A DNA stretch of 64,000 bases from Icerya purchasi. Lineage: Eukaryota > Arthropoda > Insecta > Hemiptera > Monophlebidae. Below are positions 48,200 through 60,223 of the stretch, in pieces. The notes beneath the pieces were generated by a model. It was not told where the DNA came from, made no database searches, and saw only the letters and a program-made list of their open reading frames with translations. How positions within the stretch are numbered: position 1 is the first letter of the stretch; each line of letters opens with the position of its first letter. The position numbers and the translations under genes were made by a program. Location: positions 168,843,363-168,907,362 of the forward strand of contig CM077116.1 of the NCBI GenBank assembly GCA_039619475.1, in the 5' to 3' direction.

Positions 48200-49670
48200 T
48201 CTTTCAATAAAAAGATAACAAAAACGTAATATTTAAGAGATATTCACAGTATAGGCGATACAGAAATATTTTAAGGAGAAGATAATAACCAACATCAATA
48301 AAACTAGAAAATTACGAAAGAACCACAAATGAGAAAAACTACCGTTCGACGAGACTATCGAGACACAGACCTAAAACAATTCATCACTAAAAAAACGAAA
48401 GAATAAAAGAATTATAATGAAAAAAAAAAAAAAAACCGGACTAAAAATTTTTTTAAATCATAAAAAACAAGATTGTTAATGTTTAATAAAATTAGCCAGT
48501 GTCAGAAAATACAGAAAGCGCAAAAACAATCAGAAAAAAAAACTAGCATTAGAAGAAACAAAGGAGCCAATTTTGTTTTGAACGCGTAGAAAAATAAAAC
48601 ACGCAAAATAGTAAGAAAATAAACGAAGAAATTTGCACAACTTATTATTACATAGAATTACATATAATAAAGAGAAGATTTATATTTAAGCCAGGAAACC
48701 CTAGTCAGTGGAACGTTCTAGAATCAAACGTAAAAGATCCGGCGACTAAATTGTAAACAAAGCGTCAAAAACTGAAAAAATGAACAATTAAAATTTGGAG
48801 CGACTTCGCGATAGAAAACTTTACTATATTGATAAGACCAGCCATGGCCCGCGTGAAATACACTTATTCTGTGTCGCATTCGCGATTGCGCTATTTTCGA
48901 AATAGCCAAAAGTGTGATCAAGTAAGTCCCACATAATGAGGTATCATGGATTAGGTTATTTAAGCTTTTTACAATGCACTAAGCTTAATGAACCTGAACG
49001 GAAAACTGGGGGGGCTATAATTCCTTCTCGGCCGTCTTTGCCTTCACAGATTTCTTCGATAGAAATTTTATTTCAGGCTGGCTATTACGGCAAAATACTT
49101 ATTTCATATAAATTATACACTTTTACGCGTAGCACTTTAAAATTATCTTACGGCAATTTAATCCTTAAAACTCAGCCGGCCTCAATAATTCTTTATAATG
49201 TCTGCAATCTGAGTATTAATTTTTATCCTTATCAATTAGACACACTAGATGATTACAGCAAAAATGCTCGCTTGAAAATGTTTCAATGACGACTTTCGAG
49301 TGTGCAAACATACGTATATATGTCCCTTTGTTTCCTTCTCTTATTTTCCCCTTAGCAGCACTCTGCCACACTTTTTGTTTTGCAATTTCACATACACTAA
49401 AGAATTGCTCGCGACTTTTTTTTACTCCTCATTTTATTTATTTATAATTTTGACATGGATATGTCTTACCGGTGGGGGTCAGCCAAATTGTACGTCACGC
49501 TTTCTTTAAGAGCAAAAACTGTAACGCTATTTAATTAAAACATACGAGTTATGTCAACTGAACCGTGTGATATTAATTATATGGGTGATCAAAATAACTG
49601 CCGATACCATATAGTAAGTACATAGTAGTAGCGACTACTTTGCCGACGCTGTTACCATAAGAGTGTTAGT
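48200..49670. other. intergenic, nothing recognised
   Basis: A-rich DNA upstream of the LINE, then a 117-residue open frame (48936-49289, +) without known motifs, codon bias or flanking splice context. I treat it as non-coding. Confidence 0.5.
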
Positions 49671-49674
49671 TACG

Positions 49675-51000
49675 ATGTCTTCCACCGAGCGTGTTAAACG
49701 TGAAGAGAGAAATTCACGAGAATTTAATGAATTTTTAATCAATACACCTTTTTCCTTGAGTAAAACTGCCAGGGGAGAAGTTTCAGGCATTTCGGAGGGG
49801 GGAAAAGGAAGAAAAGAAGGAAAATACGAAATTTAATCAGAGTAAAAAGCTCAAGAGGGAACAAGATGAACCTGCTGTGTGTCGACAGAAGACCAAAAGA
49901 AGAAAGCAGCCGCAAAACGTAGTAGGCAGTATCGTTTACGTAACAAACTCGAGCAAGAAGGAAAAAGAACGCGGGGGAAGTTGAAGGAAAGCCAAGTGTT
50001 GAATTTCAACGTGAACCAGTACCAAAGACATTCATTTCCGAGAGTATCGATGCCGATGTGGAATTCACTAAACGTTTTCATGAAAAACCTTTCGGTGTTG
50101 CTTGTACAGTTTGTGATCGTTCGTGGTTTGAAAGAGATGTACGTTCTGCGCCGCAAGAGAGCATAACCCTTCTTACTGCCGAGTTTCCGGATGAACACGT
50201 AACTTACATTCAAAGTCTGTCAAACGTGTTACAAATCATTATGCGAAAATAAAATTCCGCGTCTCTCTCGTTCCAACGGATTACCTTCCTTATCCGACTC
50301 GCATGCCACCCCTCGATCCGGTCAGTGTCCCCGTGCCTTCCGTTCATGCAAATTCGTCGTCTGCGTTGTGTGCATGGTTTTAAAGGCATTAATGGTCACA
50401 AGTGATTAACATTCTTGTGGAAGTGAACACGATGGTTTCACAACTGCCACGTCAACTCGATAACGATGGTGCGTTCAATGTTCACATTGAACGACATTTA
50501 ATTCACAAATCAACCTACTTGAAGGGGGATACATAAAGAAATCTGTGGTAAAAGCGTGGCTACGTTTTAAACCACCGTACCGCATGAACGACATTCGCAT
50601 TGATGAGCCATTGTATCGCGAGTATGATAATTCGCCTCCCTGTTCCCGAGTCAGAAGCAGATGCGTCTGTTGAATCCTTGATAGAACCTATTCATGAAGA
50701 CCCATCTCACACGTTAATGATCTCCTAGTCGCGAAGCAGCACACGTTAATGTGGAGCGAAGAAAAATACCTCGAGTTCGCGCCTCGGATGAACATTACGT
50801 AAATTTTCGCTTCCCTTTGACGAGTATGCTGAAGAGCTCTCGTTCGTCTCTATTTACCTGGGCGAACCACGTAAGTTTACCATCGAAAGTGTGACGCCTT
50901 ACGTGATGGCTAATAGCGAGATTCACCGAGAAACATGTGCACGGAGTATCGGTTCGAGACCAGGACGGTGAAGACCTCCTGGAATGTTATATTGGACACT
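49675..51000 (+). pseudogene. Helitron-type Rep/helicase protein, N-terminal fragment
   Basis: Starting at ATG 49675 and crossing several frameshifts, the + strand carries the ordered blocks of the Helitron_like_N region: a basic KKAAAKRSRQYRLRNKLEQE stretch (about 49900), PFGVACTVCDRSWFERDV (about 50085-50140), SNGLPYP-like and PPLDPVS (about 50275-50325), LPRQLDNDGAFNVHIERHLI (about 50442-50505), YIKKSVVKAWLRFKPPYRMN (50530-50590) and an AEELSF...LGEPRKF block (about 50825-50880). Neither the Rep HUH motif nor the helicase is present, so the copy is 3'-truncated. No TC start or CTRR hairpin end was seen. Identification rests on block order recalled from the family. Confidence 0.68.
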
Positions 51001-52049
51001 TTTTTAGCAAAAAAAATAAGACATATCCATGTACCGATGTATCTGCATGTAGTGTAGATACGTTACATTTTTTCATCTAGTTCCAGAGGTTTTTCTTCTC
51101 CTATAACTTTTATTTACATTTACTCGAGTTTTCCTGATATACTTCTTCGCTTGTTTAAAGTGTGTAGTTTTTTTTTTTTTATTTGGCGCTCTATTTCATA
51201 CGATTTGATTTACAAATATTCACACTTTAAACCGAAAGCTTGCTTTTATCGAAATAAAATATAGCCTGTGTTATTATTACTCGAGGATAATATTGTTTTC
51301 TACTAGTGAAAGAACTCTTTTTTAGAAGAACTAGTTCAGTCATGTAAACGAACAAACAAATTTTACCTCTTTATAATATTATAGTATGGATTCGGTGAGG
51401 ACGAAAGATCCCGACTGAATGGAAAACTTAGGTATAACCATGCTACGTAGAAAAGAAAAAAATAAGATCGAAAATGATAGATCTGTAAGGTCATGCAATT
51501 TCAAATAAAAGTGGGGTAACAAAGAGATTTTAAAATAATTTCAACTGCCATCTACCAATAGAATAGGGACAGTTTTTAGAGCAGAATTTACTACGAACTA
51601 GTTGACTATTTCAGGTCAAATTGTAGATAAAACAAGGAAATACCGAAAGCGGTATTATGTTTCGCATTCGTTGCCTTCTCTGAAGCATTTCACTCTGAAG
51701 CGCAAAATCAATGCGAAATTCGAAATCGATCGGTTCCATGAATATACCGGGCTCACGCAAATATTCACCGAAATGAGGCAAGTGAGGATACTTTCACGTA
51801 AAAGAAAAACATTCATTATCACCGTCATTATTATTCGTACGTGTTCGCGAGAAAATATTAAAAATTAAATTAGCCACGAAAAGGAAATATTCGGATTAAT
51901 CGGAAATTCTTAAATAATCGACGTTTCGCAAAGAATGTTAGTAGTTGCAATTATCACGATGGCTAATTAACTCTATATTATCATGGGACGTATGCGTGTC
52001 GTACACGATTAAAAATTATTCGATCAGCGCGCGTAATTTAAAAGAAAGT

Positions 52050-52920
52050 TCACTATCCGTATATAGGAGTTTCGAGAGCTGTTATTCCAAGCTCCTCGGT
52101 TATTTTACTGGCAGCAGACCGTTTCCAATTAATCGGAGCATACCGCTTAAACGTGTGTATTTCCGCATCAAATATCAAAATGCAATTTCAGATTTGTAAG
52201 AGATAATTTTGTTGTGTCGCAGGGCTCCGTGCTCGGCCCCCCGTACTATACAACATCTTTACAGCAGCCTTACCGATTACAACACGGTCGAAATACATGC
52301 GGATAACGATATTGTAATTATACGTTAACCGATGTACGATATCTTCAGCAAGAAATGTTACAAATGCGGCTCGATAAATGGCATACATTAGAGCAAGTGT
52401 AAGCAATACGAGAGCCACCTTCACAACAAAGAAAGGAAACTGTGTCCGGCGGGGTAACGTTTGATAATGAAGTTTTAAGTGAAGCTGTTACGTAATCCAC
52501 TGTACCCAGGCTTTCAACACTGATAGAAGACTAACGTAGAAAGAACGCACTAAAAATTTAAAAAATTTGAATTTTCCCGAACTTTACTGATTTCGCGTAT
52601 CACTAAGCTTGAGTCTAAGCTATCAGTATGTAAAACTGCACTAAGACCTATTTGAACTCATCGAATCCAGAGTTACCGACTTTAAACTCTAACATATTGG
52701 TAAAACAATTTCATTCCAGCCTATTAGGTGTCTCTCTGAAACGGAAAACATTAGGATTATTAAAATATACAGAGAGGTGCGAGAAGTCAGCAGTTTTCAA
52801 ATTATGCTTAAAAAAACTCAAATACCATGATGCTGATGCGTTAATGACCGATATAGAAAATAGTGGCCAAGCAAGATACGGTAAAAAGGTTCATACAGTC
52901 GTTCCTCATAATTAAATATC
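52050..52920 (+). pseudogene. Jockey-type LINE RT fragment
   Basis: Across frame breaks the + strand reads LLGYFTGSRPFPIN (near 52090), QGSVLGPPYYTT-like catalytic-loop sequence at 52215-52250, HADNDIVII at 52297-52323 (the degenerate FADD position, now ADND), and an LSEAVT block near 52475. The order matches the palm and thumb of Jockey reverse transcriptases. The open frame at 52652-52915 lies in its decayed C-terminal part. Opposite strand to the Jockey-like element at 44-48 kb. Confidence 0.6.
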
Positions 52921-52989
52921 TCTTCTTTAAGCAGTGCTTTTGTTCATCTTCACACGCATCATATTTCTGAAAACAATTACTTATCGCTC

Positions 52990-54008
52990 CGTGTTTAAAA
53001 TAGATTGTAATCGCAGAAGAAAAATGTCACTTATACCAATGTCTTTTGTAGTACTCGCCTACTGTGTTATCTTCACTGATGGCTGAGCTGCTTTTTGGTC
53101 CCATCACTCAACTATTTTGAATCTTATAAACTGTCTTCTTTCTGCTCGGTATTTACCTCCGCGGAGTCTACAGCTATTCTTCGTGTTATCCGATACACAT
53201 CACTTACACACTAATGGTATTCAATTAAATTATCGTTAGTCTCGGAAAGGTGTGCTACTGTCCATCGGCTCTCCTCATCCTCGTCATTCCTCAGACTTCA
53301 TAATTCCACTGATTCGTTCTCTTGTCACTAGATTGTATAGCGTTCGTTCCGTACAAATCGATTTCTTATGGTCCCCCAGTCTTATTGCCATTGAGCGAAA
53401 TGAACTGACTGATTTTCATTAGCTCGATCTGCCGTTCAAACTGGTCAATATCTATCGAAATTTTCCTCTTCTAATCTTAATGTTCTTTCCAGCAATCGCC
53501 ATCGTACCCTTTCTATTCTCTAATCCTGAATCGTTTTATCGTAAATATCCAAACTCCTCCTCCTCCTTTTATCCTCGGTACTACGAATTCCCACATCTTT
53601 CGCGCTTTCTTAATCTGCAGGTTTCGTCTTGACCATAATCGACTTTCCGCATCCTCTTTTCGTTTTTTTTTTTTTATGTTCTGTTCTCCTTTTTGTTCTT
53701 TCCATCATCCGGATGATTCGGATTTACTCTGCGATACAAATAACATTTTCTTCGAATGTGCCCGTCTATAACAACGCTCTCTATTCTATAGACAACTCCT
53801 GAATCTTAGTTTGCCTACTGCACAAATGCTTCGTTTATTTTTTCACTTCCATCCTCGGGGCGATCATTCCTATTATAGCGTTTTTCATTTCTTCTATCTC
53901 TAGTAGTATTCAATTCTAATTCGTTTCTCCCTCTCTCTCACCAATATAATCTAATGCTGGGTGTAATGCCCTCGGCTGGTCGATCTTAAAAAAAAACAAA
54001 AAAAAAAA
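52990..54008 (+). pseudogene. RNase H-type LINE, 5'-truncated (copy 3)
   Basis: The + strand reads VIFTDG at 53067-53085 (first Asp of RNase H), AESTAILRVIR near 53160-53192 in the next frame (catalytic Glu), and VQIDFLWSPSLIAIERNELT at 53355-53413 (the WSPSHIGIEGNE block). Later come DTNNIFFECARL near 53736-53770, LSLPTAQMLRLFFHFHP, and an A-rich tail at 53988-54008. The domain order is the same as in the copies at 19.6 and 41.7 kb and all three are on the + strand. Confidence 0.75.
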
Positions 54009-54479
54009 CCTCTCTTACTATGCAGTGTGTTAAATTACATTACCTACAGACGGCAATCTGAGAAAAAACCAATTCGGCGACTTTCAATATAACCGATAAT
54101 ATAATTTTTCGCTCTTAACATATGTAAAATTAGTTGTAAACAAGTAATGTGCTGGAGTCTTTTTTTCGCTGACCGACGAAGAAGTTTCATCTTTAACCCC
54201 GCGCATATCTTAAAAGATTAAGCATTTTTATCGTGATTTTCACGAGACGAAAAAAAAACAACTGGCTTATGAACTAACTGGGGGTAATCAAAGTATGGCG
54301 TACAATTAAAATAAGTATGAGTGCAAAGAGAAACGAAATTATATAGTGACTAACTTTGCGATAAGAAAGATTAAAGCCATCGCGGAACACTTTCGTTACA
54401 CAAAAATCTAATCGATACGGAAACATTACTTAATTTTTCCATATTACCGCCAGCATAAAAATTCGGCATTGTTATTAAT

Positions 54480-54780
54480 ATGTACATTTTTATACCGCAG
54501 TAGTGCAAGTGTTAAAAAGCTTTGGGGCCATGTGATGGACCGAGAAGGATTGGAAAAAATGGTCATACAGGGAATAATAGAAGGTAAAAGGAATAGAGGA
54601 CGATCTCCGACCAGGTTCGTTGATTATATTAGAAACATAGCAGGTCTATCAACACAACAGCTGGTGGAAGCAGCTCAAAATCGCGAGAAATGGAGAAAAA
54701 TTGTTGAAATATGCTCATGATTGGTCACGACGTCTGAACACAGACAACGACATAGAAGAAGAAGAAGTACAAGAATACTT
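54480..54780 (+). pseudogene. LINE ORF2 C-terminal tail
   Basis: An open frame reads KLWGHVMDREGLEKMVIQGI, EGKRNRGRSPTRFVDYI and AGLSTQQLVEAAQNREKWRK with a stop at 54718. The pattern (GHV.R...LE, GKR.RGR, W/F.D.I, A.NRE.WR) is the tail of a common animal LINE endonuclease-RT polyprotein. A GAAGAAGAAG stretch follows near 54756. Confidence 0.72.
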
Positions 54781-54944
54781 ACCAAGAATCGTAAAATTAT
54801 TATCGGTAAAAACTACGTAGAGATAATATTTTCAGTTAAAGACATTTCATTTTATTAATCAAATATTTCTAAAAAAAAAAAACTTTTTACAAAATCTCAA
54901 TAATAAAATTTTGAAGAAAAAAAAAACATAATTCCCTTAGCAAA

Positions 54945-55015
54945 CTTGCTTCTGATGAGGGCCAGAGTGTAAGCTGCTGGTCGAAACGTTAAGCGAATAA
55001 AATTCTTTTTAAACA
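54945..55015 (+). ncRNA. hammerhead-ribozyme-like motif (retroelement end)
   Basis: CTGATGA at 54952-54958 and GAAA at 54983-54986 match the two invariant strands of the hammerhead core. Between them GGCCAG (54960-54965) pairs with CTGGTC (54977-54982), six base pairs counting one G-U, in the place of stem II, with one extra G. The expected short stem III and cleavage triplet after GAAAC are not convincing; the sequence runs into AATAAA. Similar degenerate motifs sit at the ends of Penelope-like elements. Probably a relic. Confidence 0.4.
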
Positions 55016-55019
55016 CAGT

Positions 55020-56160
55020 TGTATCTGAAAATTATTTATTACGACTATTCACCGCGAAAGCTTTAAATATTTATTTATTATTCCCTTTTCTTACGAAAAA
55101 TCGAAAGTAATTTTAATGTATATTTAATTGAAAATCGAAAAAAACAAAAATATTAATGTACATTTGATCAAATTTCCGTCATTATTCTAGTATTATTTTT
55201 AATTCGAAATATACAACAACAACCCAAAATTATGCTTCATTAAAAGTTTTGTAACTTTCGATAATATTTATAAAATGAATCTTTTTTGGGATCATAAAAA
55301 TTGGAAGAACTTTAACTTCCAATTTGAATAACTCTAAAGCGCGGCTTAAAATAAAAAACGAAAATTCCTTTTTCGGTCACTTTATTGTTCCAGAAAGTAG
55401 TTATAGTTTTGAAAATCTCGACGAATGATTCTCGGTATAATTTGGTTAGTAAAGCAGCATCTACATATATTTTTTATTTTTCGAAATTGTTTGAAAATTA
55501 AAACGACCTTTTCTGCGCGATTTTATTTTACGAGTATACGTAAAATGTACTTTGAAAAACTGCTAACAATTTTAATTACCTCTGACACTTTCGAAATTGT
55601 AGCGAAAATTTTGTTTATTAAAAGTAGTAAACATTACAGCGTGCTTAATTTTAAAATAATTACGAAACACGCCGTATTTTTTTTTTTCTTTTTTTCTGAC
55701 AACTGGGAAAGGTAACGCGCGTTTTTAATATATGACGTATTTACAAGTTATTACACTATGAAAAAAAGTAATTAAAACAATAACTTTAATAAATCAATAA
55801 TATATATTTACGCTAATCAGCTATACAACTTTTTTTTTTTCTTCTTCTTCTTCTTCTTATTCTCGTGACTTACATTAAACACGGTTTTCACAATTGTAAA
55901 CAGTATTACGCGGAGATTTCCGACATGACTGGAATGTTTCTATTACGACGCTTACACAAAAATAACACTAGTAAATGGTAACAGAAAAGAAAAAAAAAAA
56001 AAAAAAAAAAGACAAAACAGGAAAATTATTAAAATTCGCGAAGTAACGGGAGCGGTTTCAAAGCGTACTTAATGCGAGAACATATTGGTACAGTGCGATA
56101 CAAATTGTGACATCAATTCGATATATTTCGCCGATGCACATTATCCATTCGAGCCAAATA
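55020..56160. other. intergenic DNA and ABCG 3' flank
   Basis: AT-rich sequence with a CTT repeat near 55840 and an A-tract near 55990. Part of it is likely the 3' UTR of the - strand ABCG gene; I could not fix its polyadenylation site. Confidence 0.5.
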
Positions 56161-56514
56161 TCATTTACCGATTACTTTTAATCGTTTCTTTAGCGTGTAA
56201 AAACTAATCGAAATAAATGCTAGGAAAAATACAAACAGCATCGAAACGTCGAATAAGTATCGCTCTTCTTTCATGCTCAGTTCTTCAAATATTTTTTGAG
56301 GAAATTTATAATGGCAGTACTGCAAGTGGGTCGGACATTCCAATGCACCCCTACCGCCGCCATAAACAGCGGCTACCAGTCCTTCGAAACCGTAGCGGAA
56401 GTAACTAGAGAACGAAACGTAGTACAACATCGTCGGCATATGAGCAAACAGGACAACGTAGCCAGCGAACAGGATGAAGAAGCAAGTCATAACCGCTCCG
56501 ATGAACACGCCGTT
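56161..56514 (-). CDS. ABCG terminal exon (last helices and stop)
   Basis: Acceptor ACGTGCTTACAG ends at 56515. The exon reads NGVFIGAVMTCFFILFAGYV (a helix), then YFRYGFEGLVAAVYG, a Cys-containing extracellular loop with CPTHLQYCHYKFP, FEELSMKEERYLFD, and a final helix FVFFLAFISISFYTL before TGA. Two + strand open frames over the same bases (56217-56408, 56296-56520) are shadows. Confidence 0.94.
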   Translation of the reverse strand, partial: NGVFIGAVMTCFFILFAGYVVLFAHMPTMLYYVSFSSYFRYGFEGLVAAVYGGGRGALECPTHLQYCHYKFPQKIFEELSMKEERYLFDVSMLFVFFLAFISISFYTLKKRLKVIGK

Positions 56515-57920
56515 CTGTAAGCACGTAAAAAATTGTTTATTGTTTTTTATTTCATTTTACTGATTTTTTCTAAATTTAAGTAAATACTTTCCGTCAATTT
56601 TAATATCGTGCGCCTATCAGAAGCGCACGCAATACAGCGTGCTTAAAATGCTATCCCCCATCATAATGATATTGTATATATATATATATTTCAGTCGCAT
56701 TGTTCTCTCGATATTATTTTGTGTTAATCGGTACCTCGAGAAATTATTTTTAGGTAATGTAATTTTTAAATTATTTTTTTTATTATTTCTACTAGTTTTT
56801 TTTTTTTTTTTTTGTATGGATACTATGTCCCTTCTTTAATTCTCATTTGGTTATTTTGTTTTTTTGTGTCTATTCTTTCAGTAGCATTATTTCTTAGGGT
56901 TTTTTTTTTTTTTTTTTGTTTTTTAATAAAATATTAATCTTACAAAGAGATTTATTTCCATAATGTTAATTTACTTAAACACGCTCTATGAAATTTTACT
57001 GATTCGCGAAAAGAAAATTATTCTTTACATTCCTCTAAAAAGTCTTTTTTGCTGGAGAAGATTAATCAGAATTCATGATAAACGGTGTACTGTAACTGGA
57101 AACATTTCGATATTTATAGCAAATTAAGTTTTAAAATATGCGGTCAAACTGATCTTCTCGTATAACTCGAATCGTTAATGCAGTAACACATTGGCCGCTA
57201 TATTACTGTTACCATAAAATCGAGGGATGTGAATGATACTACGACCGGGAGCCGTCATTTTTGTTTTGCAGTACGCGAGCAGCGTTTAATTTCAGACTTC
57301 GCAACGAATAAATACGTTGGCGAATTATAGGAGCCTCTTGTTACTCTTTTTTTCCAGACTAGAGGAATCTCTTTTCCATACAGGACTTGTGCTGAAACAT
57401 AAATGATCGTGTAAAATCTCTCGTATTAATTATTTTCAATTCGCCAACGTTAATTTCGTTATGCCCAATGCCTCGCAAAAACTTCTGAACAATTATGTGC
57501 GGTCCGATCGAAGCAAGATTGACTCTCCGAACAAGTTTGCTTTCTTAGGATGATAACGCGTTGTATCGACCCCTGCTGTTCGCACCTTCCTAGAACCACA
57601 ATTTCATAGCTATCTCGCGGTTCCGCTTCGACATACTTTTCTGACGCGAAACCGTATCTTTTAAGCCTCAAGCTGCCTGACCGTTTTCTTCCTCCTGCTC
57701 ATTCAATAAAACACCTTCTCTTTTTAAGTGTTTTTCGTATATTCCGCATAGCGCCTTTGCAGTTATCTATCTCCATTAAATTCTTCTACTGATTTATTCC
57801 GCGTTATTTAACAATCTTACCGCGACAGTGTTGTAATAATCGCCCCGGTAGTTGTTAAAAAAAAAAGAAAAAAAGAGCCATTATACTTTTCTGATTATAA
57901 ACTAATTCAAATGAAAAGGA

Positions 57921-57952
<32 letters not shown>

Positions 57953-60188
57953 GAGTGTTTTAGTGCTAAAAGTGCAAAAATGTGAAACAGGTTATTAGGA
58001 TAATTTAAGTGATAATTTTAGACTTGTTGGCAAAACATAATTTACCATAAGCCGAAAATGAAATATTTAGCTTCTATATAAAAAAAACCGTTTCCTGTTA
58101 AAAGACTAAAAAAAAAAAATATATATAAGAAAACTATAGTATTTAATTTTTTGAAAATAAAACTACAGGATATTCATCGAATGAAATTTTATAGTTTCAA
58201 CTTCTTTTCAACACACTCATACGATATTATATTTAGCTATAAACGAGGTGAATAAATATAATTATAAATGTAAAAGATAAAAATTGTGTATAAATAATAC
58301 ACAATTTCTAATTATACATATTTTCAATGATAGTTTTTGTTGTAGCAAAGAATTTAAAAGCATACGTGCACTAAAATCAATTATTTTCAAAATGGTCCGA
58401 ATCATATAGAAACAATTTTTAAACGCAGAAAGCGGAACTACTCTTAAAAAAATTAACGGACGAACGTTTTTTTACTTTCGTTTTTAAATCAATTTATAAA
58501 TAACTAAAACACATCGGTCACTTGATCCATTTCTCCAATTATTAGCTATACTGTAAATTAATTGTTAGTTTCACTCAACACTTTCATATGCAAAAAAATT
58601 AACTAAACATTTAGATTAACGTACAATGACGGCAACAATTTTCAGCAAATTCGACGGCCTTTCATTGTTACAGGTAGAATTCTAAAAAAAATATGTTTAT
58701 ATATTTTCTCCCCACGCCTTTTTAAATCTTCTGTCCTTTTTATAGTACCGATTTCACAATTATCTCAATAATTTGACATGATTATAAAAAAACTGATAAA
58801 AACGGGGAAAAATTTAATAAAATAATATAGATATAATATTTACCACCGGTGAAAAACACGTTCCTAGGATTAGTCCGAAGCCTTCGGAAGTTAAAGTTAT
58901 TAACTGGCAAACAATGACAAACATTACAAACCGTGACATAATAGGAATCTGCGATGACAGGTAATAGGACACTGCAGCATAAATAAAGCAAAACATCATC
59001 TAAAAAATCCAACATTTTTCAAATATAAACAAACGTATTTTACTTTAGTTTTAAATTTTTTCGCGCGCAATTACTTCCGTTCAAATGTTAAACGTCGCGT
59101 TGTAACAGTTTATTAAAGTACACATTTTTATCGAATTTTACACAATTGCTAAAGAAATAATAATATTCGCCTCATTTACGGATATTTCACCTAACATATC
59201 TGTTCTAAATATATCACTTTTTAAACAAGCGCGGCGTTCGCATCATCGCATAATATTCTAGAGTGATTTTACGCGAATTTTCGAAAACGAAATTTAGAGA
59301 CGTAAATGCAAAAAAAAAAGATGATGAGTACATTTGCATAAATGTAACATCTTTTAAAAATATTTAAATTAAAATCATTATTCAAATAAGAATAAAGTGT
59401 AAACAAGGATTGCAGAATAATAGTGTGCTCGGAAATTTTCGTCAGTTTTCGAAAAAAGTCGGACTCTACGGTTTGCATCCATGAAAATTTTATAAACCTC
59501 TAAAAAGTTATTTTTTATATGTTAAAATATAAAAGTTAAAAAAGCGGATTAGGTTAATAATTTTTCGAAGCATTGGTTGAAACGTGACAGCTCAAAAACG
59601 GTTTGTGAGAGAACTTTTTTTTTATTTCAAAAAAAAGAAATTTCGAAATTAAGATTAATTTGCTTATATTGAACATTATTTGATTTGATTTGACTTGGCT
59701 GGTGATAAAACTAAAGATGAAGTTTATTTTATTAATAATTAAGGGCAAGTTACGTTTTTTTTTTTACTTTCCTAAAATGTATCGTATTCAGAATGGTTCA
59801 CACTTTATCTATGTCTCCTAACCAAACACGGTTTGTCGTACTCTTAAGGTTAAGAATTAGTACTCTAAGGTTTATAGTCGAAAATATTGTAAATTTAAAT
59901 AATAAATTAATTTAATTCAAACAATCTGTTTAATACAATTTTATATATAAATACATTTTTTAAAAAATGCTGTAGTGCAGAAATATACATTAAAGCAAAA
60001 ATAAAATATAAAATACGAATACATTCTCTAACTGCTACATATAATAAATATATTTCATAGCTTATTAAATTTATATAGCGGAAAAACAGCCACAATTCTT
60101 AGGATCAAATTTAAATTAGGTTTTTCATACTACAAAACAAAATATTCACCTTTTTTGAAAGAATAGATATAGATTAATGTGTATATGT

Positions 60189-60223
<35 letters not shown>

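Noticed and set aside
48936..49289. 117-residue + strand open frame as a gene
   Set aside because: No known domain, no promoter or splice evidence, and it is surrounded by transposon remains.
49851..50213. 120-residue - strand open frame
   Set aside because: Antisense to the Helitron-type coding blocks; no motif of its own.
56217..56520. Two + strand open frames of 63 and 74 residues
   Set aside because: Both are antisense shadows of the ABCG terminal exon.
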